Assembly (NCBI GenBank): GCA_037724045.1
Contig: JBBJOW010000017.1
Location: 1-64,000 of the forward strand
Length of the DNA stretch: 64,000 nucleotides
DNA from: DATLGB01 sp037724045
GTDB lineage: Bacteria; Actinomycetota; Thermoleophilia; Solirubrobacterales; Solirubrobacteraceae
Reading direction: 5' to 3'
Part shown: in pieces, positions 9,113 through 19,410 of the stretch
Position numbering within the stretch: the first letter of the stretch is position 1
Layout of the letters: each line of letters begins with the position of its first letter
Notes under the pieces: model-generated
The model's database searches: none
What the model saw: the letters and a program-made list of their open reading frames with translations, nothing else
Told to the model about the DNA's origin: nothing
Program-made: the position numbers and the translations under genes

Positions 9113-9773
9113 GGCGCGCGAGCCTATAGGAGCACCCGCCTGGCTGCGACCCCATGCGCCGGTGGCCGAGCGCGTGCTCGCCCCAGGCGATCCCGGCCGG
9201 GCGCTGCGCCTCGCCCAGGCGCTGACCGACGCGCCGCTGATGGTCAACCATGCGCGGGGCCTCTGGGGTTACACCGGAACCGCAGCCGACGGCGAGCCGC
9301 TGACCGTCCAGAGCACCGGGCTCGGCGGGCCGAGCACGGCCGCCATCGTGCGCGACCTGGCCGTCCTCGGTGCCCGGCGCGTCGTGCGCGTCGGCACCTG
9401 CGCGGCGCTCGATCGGAGCCTCGCCCTCGGCACGCTGTGCGCGGCCGACCCCGTGCTCGCCCTCGACGGCGCGAGCCGCGCGCTCGGCGCCGGGGCGCAG
9501 CTGCGACCGACGCTGCCGGCCGCGGCGCTGACGGTGATCACCCTCGCCAGCACCGATCTCGACGACGCACCCGTGCTCGCGAGCGCGCACGCGCGCGACC
9601 TCAGTTCGGCGGCGCTGCTGTCCGCCGCGTCCGCGGCCGGCATCGACGCGGCCGGCGTGGTGGTGGTCGTGGCGACCGACGCAGCCGGCGCCCGTCTCGG
9701 CGACGAGGCGCTGCATGCGGCCGAGATCGCGCTCGGCCGCGCGGCCCTAGCCCTTCTTGGCGGCGGGCTTTGA
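9111..9773 (+). CDS. Nucleoside phosphorylase (purine/uridine phosphorylase family)
   Basis: 220 residues. It shows VLAPGDPGRALRLAQ (phosphate-binding GDP motif), NHARGLWGYTG, VQSTGLGGPSTAAIVRDL and VRVGTCAAL, the ordered motifs of the PNP/UP family (DeoD/Udp). It would phosphorolyse purine or pyrimidine nucleosides in salvage. The C-terminus is degenerate Ala-rich sequence and lacks an obvious conserved base-binding E-x-E segment, so specificity is unclear. The start is uncertain: ATG 9111 overlaps the divergent start, while a CTG at 9142 follows an AGGAG and would give MRPHAPVAERV. The 3' end overlaps the next minus-strand gene by 27 bp. Confidence 0.8.
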   Translation: MAREPIGAPAWLRPHAPVAERVLAPGDPGRALRLAQALTDAPLMVNHARGLWGYTGTAADGEPLTVQSTGLGGPSTAAIVRDLAVLGARRVVRVGTCAALDRSLALGTLCAADPVLALDGASRALGAGAQLRPTLPAAALTVITLASTDLDDAPVLASAHARDLSSAALLSAASAAGIDAAGVVVVVATDAAGARLGDEALHAAEIALGRAALALLGGGL

Positions 9774-10142
9774 CTTCGCGGTCAGCTTGCGCACCTCGGC
9801 GGTGAGCTCCTCGACCTTCGCGGCGAGGTCGTCGTCCGGAGCGGCTTTGCTCGAGGTCTCGAGGCGCCGGTCGAGGCGGTCCAGCGAGTCCTCGATGCCC
9901 TCGAGGCGCTGGGCGACGGAGCGCAGGCGACGCGTCAGACGCTCGATGTCGGCGGCGGACGGGATGTTGAACGCGCCCATCGCGGCCTCCTGGGCCTGCA
10001 CCGCGCGCTCGCGGGCGTCGAAAGCGGCAGTGAGCGCGCTGGTGACGAGCGGGTTCTCGAGCAGATCCTGAGCGAGCTTGCCCAGCGACGCCTCACCCTG
10101 CTTGGAGAGCCGCTCGCGCAGCCCCTTGGTGTCCTCGGTCAT
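9747..10142 (-). CDS. Helical coiled-coil protein, phasin-like
   Basis: 131 residues starting MTEDTKGLRERLSKQGEASLGKLAQDLLENPLVTSAL. A long heptad-rich region follows (ERLTRRLRSVAQRLEGIEDSLDRLDRRLE, then KVEELTAEVRKLTAK). It ends in KSKPAAKKG, a short version of the Lys/Ala tail seen in the basic protein at 8546-9112. The two therefore look related in design. The function is unknown; polyhydroxyalkanoate-granule or nucleoid association are guesses. It converges on and overlaps the phosphorylase gene. Confidence 0.65.
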   Translation of the reverse strand: MTEDTKGLRERLSKQGEASLGKLAQDLLENPLVTSALTAAFDARERAVQAQEAAMGAFNIPSAADIERLTRRLRSVAQRLEGIEDSLDRLDRRLETSSKAAPDDDLAAKVEELTAEVRKLTAKSKPAAKKG

Positions 10143-10344
10143 GGCCGAGCACGCTAGCGACGCGGCCGCGACCTCAGCCTCGAGTCGAGGGTTATGCTGC
10201 CGGCATGGAAGCCGTCGCAACCTCGCGTTAACGCTCAATCGTTGATAACCGGCATACCGGCAAGTAGCTTCCTGCCATGACAGCCGGACGGGCTGGCCGC
10301 TGTCCGTGGTCGCAGCCGTTCGGCGAGGGAGGAAAGACAGGGGC

Positions 10345-12819
10345 ATGAATCGCCGTCGCAAGCTCACCGCGCTGGTCCTCACCGGGGCCATCGCCACCAC
10401 CGTCGCCCTTTCGGCGTCACCTGCGTACGCGTCCTCGCGCACGTTCGTCGTGACGCTGCTCGACGGCGCCCAGGTGACGGTGACGCTCGACGTCCCGGCC
10501 GAGACGCCCGCGGACCAGATCTCGTTCCCCGGTCTTGCCGCACCCGTGGTGAGCGTGCAGGAAGTGACCCCGCCGGCGCCGGAATCGACGCCGACGAGCA
10601 CCCCCACCCCGGCCACCGCGCCGTTCGCCACGGTGGCGCCGCCGCCGATGCCGGGCTCGAGCTCCGGGCAGGCGCCCCAGGGCGCGCCGGGCGCGCAAGG
10701 CGGCCAGCAGTCCGAGCAGGAGACCGTCCTGCGGCGCCCGGAGGGTGAGGAGGGCGTCGTGCCCGACCTCGCGACGGCGCTCGAGCAGCAGAACGCCAAC
10801 GCCGAGCGGCGCGACCCGCGGCCCGACGATCCGGGCCGCAACACCGACGGCTCGCCCACGCCCGAGAACCCCGCGTTCTCGCTCGCGCTCCCGGGCGCGG
10901 CACCCATCGGCGTCCCCAACTTCTTCATCGACCGCTTCCGGATCCCGCCGTTCCTGCTGCCGATCTACCAGGCGGCGGGCATCGAGTACGGGGTCCGCTG
11001 GGAGGTCCTGGCGGCGATCAACGAGATCGAGACCGACTACGGGCGCAACCTCAACGTGTCCTCCGCGGGCGCGATGGGGTGGATGCAGTTCATCCCGTCC
11101 TCCTGGCGCGCGTACGGCGTCGACGCCAACAAGGACGGCCTCAAGGATCCGTACAACCCGGTGGACGCCATCTTCGCCGCGGCGCGCTACCTGAAGGCCG
11201 CCGGCGCCGAGACCGACCTGCGCACGGCGATCTTCGCCTACAACCACGCCGACTGGTACGTCGACAGCGTGATGCTGCGCGCCCGCGTGCTCGGCGGGCT
11301 TCCGTCGAACTTCGTCGGCTCGCTCACCGGTCTGACGCAGGGGCGCTTCCCGGTCGCCGCTCGCGCGACCTACGCCGACGACATCTCCGAGCAGGAGCGC
11401 TCGGAGCGCCAGCGCATCATCGAGCCGTCCGCGACGCGCCGCTCGATCAACATCTTCTCGCGTGAGAACGCGCCCGTGATCGCCGTCAACGACGGCCGCA
11501 TCACGGAGGTGACCGCCAGTTCGGTCGAGTTCGAGGACGTCTTCGGCAACACCTACACGTACGAGGGCCTGGGCTCGGTGTCCAAGCTCTACCCCGCTGC
11601 GAGAACGAACCGCGCGAGCGACACGGAGATCGAGCAGGAGCTGACCCCGGCGAGGACCGAGGCCGCGCCGACCGAGCCGGCGAGCGCCGGGATGGACGTC
11701 GTGAGCGACGCGGTCGACGCCGTGCGGTCCGCCATCACCGGCGACGAGCCGGCCGAGGCCCCCTCCGCTGCGGCCGCCGCCGCGACCAAGGCCACGGCGA
11801 AGGCACCCGCCAAGGAGCGGCTGTTCGCCAACCCGCTGCGCAAGCGCTCCACCGAGGCCGGCGGCGCCGCGCAGGTCCTCGAGGGCAAGGCTCCCGCCGG
11901 CTCGTCCGAGGTCTTTCGTCGCAGCGTCACCTCCATCTTCGGCATCAACACGAAGTCCGAGGACGTCACGCTCAAGCCACTGCAGGCCGGCTCGCGCGTC
12001 GTCGCGGGCACCGTCCTCGGGCGCATCGGCAAGGCCGAGGCCGTCACCGGGGCGGCGCCGCACATCGGCTTCACCATCCGCCCCGCCGGCCGCGGCGCCC
12101 CGCAGATCGACCCGAAGCCGATCCTCGACGGCTGGAAGCTGCTCGAGACCACGGCGATCTACCGCGCCGCCGGCAACAATCCGTTCTCCGACGGCTCCGC
12201 GCCGTCGATCGGGCAGGTGCTGCTGATGGACAAGGAGACGCTGCAGCGCACCGTGCTCGCCGACCCGCGCATCGAGATCTACGGGTGCGGCCGCGAGGAC
12301 ATCCAACTCGGCCAGATCGACCGGCGCGTCCTCGCCACGCTCGAGTTCCTCTCCCTCAGCGGCTTCAAGCCCACCGTTACGTCGCTGCGCTGCGGCCGCT
12401 CCTCGATCTTCACCGCCAGCGGCAACCTGTCCCAGCACCCCTCCGGCAACGCGGTCGACATCGCCATGATCAATGGACTCCCGATCCTCGGCCACCAGGG
12501 CCCCGGCTCGATCACCGAGATCGTCGTGCAGCGCCTCGCAACGCTCCAGGGCCTCATGCGACCCGACCAGATCATCTCGCTGATGGAGCTGGAGGGCGCG
12601 GACAACACCCTCGCTCTGTCCGATCACGCCGACCATATCCACGTCGGCTTCCAGCCCCTCTACGGCACCAACACCCGCGCCGCCCGCAAGATCGACGCCA
12701 CGTTGCAGCCCGAGCAGTGGATCAAGCTCGTCGACCGGCTCAAGGAGATCGAGGCACCGGTCGTCGCCGCCGAGCCGTCTGAGTACGCACTCGACCTGGC
12801 CGAGCGCGAGGGCGAGTAG
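10345..12819 (+). CDS. Secreted multidomain peptidoglycan hydrolase (SLT + LytM-like + M15-like)
   Basis: 824 residues. A signal peptide ends near SPAYA (about residue 30). After a Pro-rich linker comes a lytic transglycosylase domain at about 210-310: AAINEIETDYG carries the catalytic Glu, then SSAGAMGWMQFIPSSW and NPVDAIFAAARYL. A split LytM/M23-like region follows at about 365-420 (APVIAVNDGRITEV) and 540-595 (AGTVLGRIGKA, then HIGFTIRP), without a full zinc motif. The C-terminal region at about 660-775 has SQHPSGNAVDIA and HADHIHVGF, the H-x-x-G-x-A-x-D and H-x-H pattern of M15/VanY-type peptidases. The ATG is preceded by GGGAGGAAAG. The protein would remodel cell wall outside the membrane. 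Two genes follow closely downstream. Confidence 0.85.
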   Translation: MNRRRKLTALVLTGAIATTVALSASPAYASSRTFVVTLLDGAQVTVTLDVPAETPADQISFPGLAAPVVSVQEVTPPAPESTPTSTPTPATAPFATVAPPPMPGSSSGQAPQGAPGAQGGQQSEQETVLRRPEGEEGVVPDLATALEQQNANAERRDPRPDDPGRNTDGSPTPENPAFSLALPGAAPIGVPNFFIDRFRIPPFLLPIYQAAGIEYGVRWEVLAAINEIETDYGRNLNVSSAGAMGWMQFIPSSWRAYGVDANKDGLKDPYNPVDAIFAAARYLKAAGAETDLRTAIFAYNHADWYVDSVMLRARVLGGLPSNFVGSLTGLTQGRFPVAARATYADDISEQERSERQRIIEPSATRRSINIFSRENAPVIAVNDGRITEVTASSVEFEDVFGNTYTYEGLGSVSKLYPAARTNRASDTEIEQELTPARTEAAPTEPASAGMDVVSDAVDAVRSAITGDEPAEAPSAAAAAATKATAKAPAKERLFANPLRKRSTEAGGAAQVLEGKAPAGSSEVFRRSVTSIFGINTKSEDVTLKPLQAGSRVVAGTVLGRIGKAEAVTGAAPHIGFTIRPAGRGAPQIDPKPILDGWKLLETTAIYRAAGNNPFSDGSAPSIGQVLLMDKETLQRTVLADPRIEIYGCGREDIQLGQIDRRVLATLEFLSLSGFKPTVTSLRCGRSSIFTASGNLSQHPSGNAVDIAMINGLPILGHQGPGSITEIVVQRLATLQGLMRPDQIISLMELEGADNTLALSDHADHIHVGFQPLYGTNTRAARKIDATLQPEQWIKLVDRLKEIEAPVVAAEPSEYALDLAEREGE

Positions 12820-12828
12820 CTCGGGCGT

Positions 12829-13701
12829 TTGAGCGACAAGCTCTTCCGCTTCGTCCAGTTCGAGTACCCCTGGCCGTTAGGGCCTGACGAGGGCCGCTAC
12901 CTGCTGCGCGACCACGCCGGCGAGGAGGCCCACCACGTCCTCGTCATCGCTGCGTGGGCGACGAAGGTCAGCCGCGCCTCGCGCCGCTGGGGCCGCGAGC
13001 CCCCGCCCGACAACGTCCCCGCCGAGACCGGCCTGAGCCGGGCCACGCTCGTCGAGACCACCGTCGTCACCGAGCCGGAGGGCGCTGCCTGGCTGGAACA
13101 GGTGGCGACGCTGGAAGCCGAGGCTGCCATCGTCGACGGCCTGCACCTCCTCAACGGGGCGCTGCGCGCGTTTCGCGCCGCTGCCGCCGACCCCTTCGTG
13201 CGCGAGGTCACCGCCCGCCAGGCGCTGACCGTGCGGGTCGGCTTCGGCGCGGGCGTCGAGGTCGCCGAAGGCGCCTGGACCGCGGCACGCGACCTCCCCC
13301 TCGGCGCCGAGAAGCAGTCCAGCAAGCGCCGCAGCCGGCAGGCGGCGCTGCGCACGCAGGAGCGCTTCGCCGCCGTGCTCGGCGGCCGCGACGCGATCCT
13401 CGCCTGCGAGGAGCTCGCCCTGCGCGCCCGCCTCGACCTCGACGAACGCCGGCCCCGGGAGGCCGCTCTGCAGACCCACCTCGCACTCGAGGCGGCCCTC
13501 GCCGAGCTCGCCGCCTTCCGCTCGCAGGAGCCCGTCGCCCGCCGCCTCGACGAGCTCGAGACCCACCGCGACGCCCTTGCCCGCGCCGCAAACGAATCCC
13601 TTCAGCGCGGGCCCGCAGCCGAGACGGTCACCGCCGTCGAAGCGGCCCTCGAGCTCGTGGAGGCCACCCTCCGCGCCCGCTCCGCCTCCGCGTCCTACTG
13701 A
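12829..13701 (+). CDS. Conserved hypothetical protein, helical
   Basis: 290 residues, no family recognised. The N-terminal half is mixed (LFRFVQFEYPWPLGPDEGRY, HVLVIAAWATKVSRASRR). The rest is Ala/Glu/Arg-rich and mostly helical (REAALQTHLALEAALAELAAF). No signal peptide or membrane segment is visible, so it is likely cytoplasmic. The TTG start at 12829 lies 9 bp after the hydrolase stop, and the next gene follows after 7 bp, so the three probably form an operon. Codon use matches a real gene, with strong third-position GC. Confidence 0.7.
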   Translation: MSDKLFRFVQFEYPWPLGPDEGRYLLRDHAGEEAHHVLVIAAWATKVSRASRRWGREPPPDNVPAETGLSRATLVETTVVTEPEGAAWLEQVATLEAEAAIVDGLHLLNGALRAFRAAAADPFVREVTARQALTVRVGFGAGVEVAEGAWTAARDLPLGAEKQSSKRRSRQAALRTQERFAAVLGGRDAILACEELALRARLDLDERRPREAALQTHLALEAALAELAAFRSQEPVARRLDELETHRDALARAANESLQRGPAAETVTAVEAALELVEATLRARSASASY

Positions 13702-13708
13702 GCGTCCC

Positions 13709-14605
13709 ATGAGCGATGTCACACTCGAGCGCGGCGAGGTCCGCGAGCCGGGACGGCCCGGTTGGCTCGGCCTGATCGGTAACGCCGTCCTCGCCATGTT
13801 CGTGGCCTGGATGTTGACGCAGCTCGTGACGCTGGTCGGCACGCTCGAGGAAGGGACCGGTGCGGTGCTCGCGCGCGTCACCGGGCTTGATGACGCGTGG
13901 CCGCCGTTCGTCGTCGACGGATTCGCGAGCGCGCTCGGAAGCGTCGCAGTCGTCGCACTCCTCGCGACGGTCTACGGCTGGATGCTCTGGGCCATGCTGA
14001 GCGGAACCCCGGCGCCGGCGTGGTGCGTCGTCGCGGCCGGGCTCGGATGGGGCCTCGGAGCGCTATGGCCCGACCGCGGCCTATTCGCCTTCATCGTCGC
14101 GATCGTCGCCTTGCGCTACCTGGCCTACGCGAAGGACGGCACGCCACGCCCGTCGCCGCTCCCGCGTCATCCCTTCTGGGTCCCGATCGCGACAGGCAGC
14201 GCCCTTGTGCTCGCGGCGGTCGCCATGGGCTGGGCGGCGTGGTCGCAGCCGCTGCGCCTCGATCCCAGTGTCAGCGGCGACCCAGTCATCGGGCGCCTCG
14301 ACGGCACCACACTGCGCGTCGCCGTCCAAAACGCCAGCTGGCGCACCGTCGAGCTGCGCGCTGCCGATGTCGTCGGCGAAAGCGACCTGCGCGCAGTCGG
14401 GCTGCTTCGGCCCTACGGCGCACCCCGGCCCGTCGCCACCGCTCCGATCGTCATCGGCCCGGACGGCCGGCGGCTGGTCGAGGTCGTGCTCGAGGGCGAC
14501 TGCGCCGGGGCGCCGGCGCCCTATCAGGACGTCAACCTGCGCCTGCGCTTCGACGGTGGCGCGAGCGTGATCGCGGTTCCGAGCGCCATCCCCGGCCGCT
14601 GCTGA
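13709..14605 (+). CDS. Membrane protein of unknown function
   Basis: 298 residues. Hydrophobic segments appear near residues 20-45 (LIGNAVLAMFVAWMLTQLV), 65-100 (ALGSVAVVALLATVYGWMLW), 105-135 and 155-175. They are followed by a soluble C-terminal domain of about 110 residues rich in beta pattern (GTTLRVAVQNASWRTVELRA), probably outside the membrane. It ends the operon that begins with the peptidoglycan hydrolase, which may hint at a cell-envelope role. No known domain was recognised. Confidence 0.7.
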   Translation: MSDVTLERGEVREPGRPGWLGLIGNAVLAMFVAWMLTQLVTLVGTLEEGTGAVLARVTGLDDAWPPFVVDGFASALGSVAVVALLATVYGWMLWAMLSGTPAPAWCVVAAGLGWGLGALWPDRGLFAFIVAIVALRYLAYAKDGTPRPSPLPRHPFWVPIATGSALVLAAVAMGWAAWSQPLRLDPSVSGDPVIGRLDGTTLRVAVQNASWRTVELRAADVVGESDLRAVGLLRPYGAPRPVATAPIVIGPDGRRLVEVVLEGDCAGAPAPYQDVNLRLRFDGGASVIAVPSAIPGRC

Positions 14606-14998
14606 GAACTGCGCTTAGCCTCGATCTGAGCCGAATGGAGCTCGACGACGGCGTGCTGGCGGTGCTCGGCCTCCACGGTGGCGAGGTCGTCGGTGCGGTT
14701 GGTCGCGAACGCGAAGTGCTCCCAGGTCGGCAGCAGCTCGCCCTGCTGGCTGAGCGTCAAGACGCGGCGGATCACGAGTGTCGCAGGCCGCGGCCGCCAG
14801 AATTGACCGCTTTGTCCTGCTCAGGAGGTCATTCTTCGCTTCGGACCGGACGGAACCCTGTCGGTCCTCACTGAGATCCAGGCCTTAGGCGACGAGGAAG
14901 AAGCCTTGGGCGTCGGCCTTCCTGACGGTGACGCTGCGCGGGGGCGGTGAGCAGGTCGAGCAGGCAGACGGTGGCGCGCATGCCCGAAGGCTGGCACC
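14606..14998. other. Gene-poor 393-bp segment with transposase debris
   Basis: Apart from the IS1380-like fragment at 14637-14775, no convincing gene is present. A forward open frame from about 14797 to 14952 reads AQEVILRFGPDGTLSVLTEI, which looks protein-like but has no start codon and no match I can name. It may be another decayed fragment. Confidence 0.5.
14637..14775 (-). pseudogene. IS1380-family transposase fragment
   Basis: About 46 residues reading WEHFAFATNRTDDLATVEAEH and then RQHAVVEL. This matches the strongly conserved region of IS1380 transposases around the third catalytic segment (W-x-x-x-A-F-x-T-x-R-T, then H-R-x-H-A-x-x-E). The similarity stops abruptly after VVEL, where AIRDLK would be expected. 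No terminal inverted repeats were found. It is a dead remnant; a second IS1380 fragment from a more C-terminal region lies at 53359-53592. Confidence 0.7.
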
Positions 14999-15391
14999 AT
15001 GTGCGCGATGACGCGCGCCGGGGTCGTCGACCGGGCCCTCGAGGGGCTCAAACACGAGTATTCGTGCGGCACGATCGGGCTGGACACGTTCGAGGCGCAG
15101 GTGGCGACCGTGCTCGCCGAGGACTGGCCGCCGCAGCCCGTCAGCCTGCTTGCCGCGCTGCTCGACAAGCGGCGCGTCGCGTTCCTCGGTCGCGCGTCGG
15201 AGTGCCAGCTCGTGCTCGCCGACGACACCGTCTCCCGCATGCACGCCATGATCGCCCGCGCCGGGGACCGCTTCGTGCTCACCGACCTCGAGTCGACGAA
15301 CGGCACCATGGTCAACGGTCGCCCGATCAAGCAGGCCCAGGTGCGCGCGGGCGACCGGATCACGCTCGGCGTGGCTGAGCTGCTGCTGTAG
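14999..15391 (+). CDS. FHA-domain protein with DUF1707-like N-terminus
   Basis: 130 residues. The first 50 (MTRAGVVDRALEGLKHEYSC, then GTIGLDTFEAQVATVL) resemble the short DUF1707-type helical module of actinobacteria. Residues 55-130 form a forkhead-associated domain with GRASECQLVL, the S-R-x-H signature VSRMHA and the STNGTMVNG loop, which bind phosphothreonine. It probably reads out Ser/Thr kinase signalling. The ATG at 15008 (MTRAG) is an alternative start. The final residues GVAELLL close the FHA fold. Confidence 0.85.
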   Translation: MCAMTRAGVVDRALEGLKHEYSCGTIGLDTFEAQVATVLAEDWPPQPVSLLAALLDKRRVAFLGRASECQLVLADDTVSRMHAMIARAGDRFVLTDLESTNGTMVNGRPIKQAQVRAGDRITLGVAELLL

Positions 15392-15408
15392 TCGACGGGC
15401 TGGTAACC

Positions 15409-15426
15409 TGCAACCAGATGGTTGTA
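15409..15426. promoter_or_regulatory. Palindromic operator over the ArsR-type gene start
   Basis: TGCAACCA-GA-TGGTTGTA is an 18-bp near-perfect palindrome (one mismatched pair). It overlaps the ATG at 15418, and TGGTAACC lies just upstream. Its position fits autorepression by the ArsR-type regulator encoded there; TGCAACCA half-sites before ArsR/SRPBCC pairs are known from the family. Confidence 0.7.
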
Positions 15427-15792
15427 GATCAGTTGATCGATCCAGCGCTGGACGACCTCTTCCGCGCGCTCGCCGATCCGACGCGCCGTGACATCCTGCG
15501 CCGCTCCGTGCGGACCGAGCCCTCGGTGTCGCGGCTGGCGGAGGCCTACCCCATGAGCTTCGCCGCGGTGCAGAAGCACGTCGCAGTGCTGCAGCGCGCC
15601 GGGCTGGTCACCAAGGAGCGACGCGGTCGCGAGCAGATCGTGCGCACCGACCCCGGTGCGCTGCAGCACGCGCGCCACGCCCTCGACGAGCTCGAGGCGC
15701 TCTGGCGCGGGCGCGTGGACCGCATGTCGGATCTGCTCGCACAGGACCCGGGAACTGAAGCCACCCCACCGACAGGAGAACACCAACGATGA
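15418..15792 (+). CDS. ArsR-family transcriptional regulator
   Basis: 124 residues with a winged HTH: DLFRALADPTRRDILRR, then LAEAYPMSFAAVQKHVAVLQRAGLVTKERRGREQ, the standard ArsR/SmtB recognition region. No metal-binding cysteines are visible, so it is not a metal sensor. It belongs to the group paired with SRPBCC (AHSA1) proteins, and the next gene encodes exactly such a protein with an ATGA overlap. It probably represses its own operon through the palindrome over its start. Confidence 0.9.
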   Translation: MVVDQLIDPALDDLFRALADPTRRDILRRSVRTEPSVSRLAEAYPMSFAAVQKHVAVLQRAGLVTKERRGREQIVRTDPGALQHARHALDELEALWRGRVDRMSDLLAQDPGTEATPPTGEHQR

Positions 15793-16271
15793 GCGTCACC
15801 AGCCTCGACAGCGACCTGGACAGCCTGACCGTCACGCTGGTCGCCGACTTCGACGCCCCTGCCGAGCGGGTGTGGGAGCTGTGGGCCGACCCGCGGCAGC
15901 TCGAGCGCTGGTGGGGACCGCCGACGCACCCGGCGACGGTGGAGGAGCACGACCTGAGCGACGGCGGGAAGGTCACCTACTTCATGACCAGCCCCGAGGG
16001 CGAGAAGTACCGCGGCTGGTGGCAGGTGACGTCCGCCGATCCGCCGAAGTCGCTCGAGGTCACCGACGGGTTCGCCGACGACGACGGCGTGCCGAAGGCC
16101 GACATGCCGACCACCGACATGCGCATGGAGCTCTCCGATCACGAAGGCGGGACCCGCATGACGCTGCGCTCGCGGTTCGGCTCCAAGGAGCAGATGGAGG
16201 AGCTGACGGCCATGGGCATGCTCGAAGGGCTGCGCGAGGCGGTCGGCCAGATGGACGCCCTGCTCAGATAG
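15789..16271 (+). CDS. SRPBCC (AHSA1-type) protein
   Basis: 160 residues. It has the START/Bet v1-like pattern: F-x-A-P-x-E-R-V-W-E-L-W, then PRQLERWWGPPTHPATVEEHDL, and GTRMTLRSRF near the end. Such proteins form a hydrophobic pocket, and their ligands are mostly unknown. It is translationally coupled to the ArsR gene (ATGA), so the regulator probably controls it. It converges with the sirtuin gene, overlapping by 8 bp. Confidence 0.85.
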   Translation: MSVTSLDSDLDSLTVTLVADFDAPAERVWELWADPRQLERWWGPPTHPATVEEHDLSDGGKVTYFMTSPEGEKYRGWWQVTSADPPKSLEVTDGFADDDGVPKADMPTTDMRMELSDHEGGTRMTLRSRFGSKEQMEELTAMGMLEGLREAVGQMDALLR

Positions 16272-17006
16272 CGGCGAGGACGGCTTCGAGCTCGTCGACG
16301 ACGTCGCCGGACAGCCTGACGGTGGCGAGGTCGTCGTAGGGGGTCGGGCCGGCGGTGACGATCGCGACCTCGCCGCCGGCACGCAGGGTGATCTCGGCGA
16401 GGCCGGCGACGGGATGGACCTCGAGCGAGGTGCCGACGCACAGCAGCAGCGGCGCCTCGCCTGCCAGCGTGAACGCGCGGCCGATCTCCACCTCTGGCAG
16501 CAGCTCCCCGAACAACACGACGTCGGGCTTGAGCGGGTGGCCGGCGTCGCAGCGCGGGACGCCGTCGTCCGCCGCTTCCATGCGCGCGCGGACATCTTCC
16601 AACGGGTGGCGCTCGCCGTCGACCAGGCACGAGGCGGTGGCGATGGTGCCGTGGACCTCGATCAGATCGGTGACGCCGCCGGCGGAGTGCAGGCCGTCGA
16701 TGTTCTGGGTCACGACGGCACGCAGCAGGCCGCGGCGCTCGAGCTCGGCCAGCGCGTGGTGGGCTCCGTTGGGGCGCTTGTCGCTCAGCGTGGCGAAGCG
16801 CTGCCCGTAGAAGCTCCAGAAGGTCTCGGGATCGCGGCGGAAGACGTCGATGTGCGCGACGGCCATCGGATCGACGTCGGCCCACAGCCCCGTGCCGGGC
16901 GTGCGGAAGTCGGGGATGCCCGACGGGACGGAGACACCCGCGCCGGTCAGCGCGACCGCGGAGCCGCCGGCCGCGCGCAGCAGCTCGGCGAGCCGCTCGG
17001 GTCCCG

Positions 17007-17022
<16 letters not shown>
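16264..17022 (-). CDS. Sir2-family NAD-dependent deacylase with reduced zinc site
   Basis: 252 residues. NAD-binding and catalytic motifs are intact: LTGAGVSVPSGIPDFRTPG, TQNIDGLH and EVHGT with the catalytic His, then GTSLEVHPVAGL. It would remove acyl groups from lysines, for example on acyl-CoA synthetases. The zinc module normally has two C-x-x-C pairs; here only ATASC and PRCDAGH are present, one Cys each, so zinc binding is doubtful. The GTG start at 17022 lies within the end of the upstream fused beta-oxidation gene (16-bp overlap), linking it to acyl-CoA metabolism. Confidence 0.88.
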
Positions 17023-18620
<1,598 letters not shown>

Positions 18621-18655
18621 CGGCGGGAGCCTACTTCAGGTATTTTGGACGTGCC

Positions 18656-18994
18656 ATGGAGCCCTTCACCGTCGAGCGGCTGGACGACACCGTCCAGGTC
18701 AACCTCAAGCTGCGGGGCGATCTCGACCTCTACAGCTCGCCCGCCCTCGACGACGCGCTGGTCGCGATCGAGGGCGAGAAGTGGCCGACGATCGTGCTCG
18801 ACATGCGCGAGCTCGCCTTCATCGACTCGATGGCCCTGCGGCTGGTCATGCGCACGCAGGCGCGCGCCGAGCAGGACGGCCGCCGCGTCGTCATCGTCCG
18901 CGGCCCGGAGTTCCTGGACCGCGTGCTCGAGCTGTCGGGCCTCGGCGGCCACCTCGAGATCGTCGACGAGCCGCCGGCGGTCCCGACCGCTTAG
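18656..18994 (+). CDS. STAS-domain anti-sigma factor antagonist
   Basis: 112 residues, a single STAS domain: VNLKLRGDLDLYSSPALDDAL, then VLDMRELAFIDSMALRLVM, where the Ser of IDSMAL is the usual phosphorylated residue, and VRGPEFLDRVLELSGL. It would bind a partner anti-sigma kinase, of which none is seen here. It is divergent from the fused dehydrogenase gene (35 bp) and overlaps the next, convergent gene by 4 bp. Confidence 0.88.
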   Translation: MEPFTVERLDDTVQVNLKLRGDLDLYSSPALDDALVAIEGEKWPTIVLDMRELAFIDSMALRLVMRTQARAEQDGRRVVIVRGPEFLDRVLELSGLGGHLEIVDEPPAVPTA

Positions 18995-19410
18995 GGAGTC
19001 GGCTCCGCGTCCGCCCGGCGCTCGATCGCGTAGCGGGCGACGGTGCGGGTGAGGGCGTCGCGCAGCGCCCGCCGGACGAAGAAGAGCGCGAACGGGGTGC
19101 GGTCCTTGAGGCGGTACTCGAGCGTGACCTCCGCGACGCCGTCGGCGTAGACGAGCGTCAGCGTCCCGTCGAGCTGCTCGCTCTCCACGGAGCGCATGCC
19201 GGGCGACACGCTGCGCTCGCGCGTGCGGCCCGGGCCGTGCGGCGTCGAGTCCCAGGTCAGCGACGTCCCGGGCGCCGGCCACTCCGGATCGAGGCGGGCG
19301 ACGGCGCGGAAGCCGTCGACGAACGCCGGCCAGCGCCGCGGGTCGTCCCACAACGCGAGGACGTCCTCCACGGGGCCCGGAACCGCCGCCGCGGCGCTGA
19401 CCTCAGGCAT
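18991..19410 (-). CDS. SRPBCC-family polyketide cyclase/dehydrase-like protein
   Basis: 139 residues with a START-like fold pattern: A-x-V-P-G-P-V-E-D-V-L-A-L-W-D-D-P near the start, LDGTLTLVYADGVAEVTLEYRL in the middle, and a long C-terminal helix (FVRRALRDALTRTVARYAIER). A ligand-binding role is likely but no substrate can be named. The start overlaps the PadR-type regulator stop by 8 bp, so the regulator probably controls it. Confidence 0.75.
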   Translation of the reverse strand: MPEVSAAAAVPGPVEDVLALWDDPRRWPAFVDGFRAVARLDPEWPAPGTSLTWDSTPHGPGRTRERSVSPGMRSVESEQLDGTLTLVYADGVAEVTLEYRLKDRTPFALFFVRRALRDALTRTVARYAIERRADAEPTP

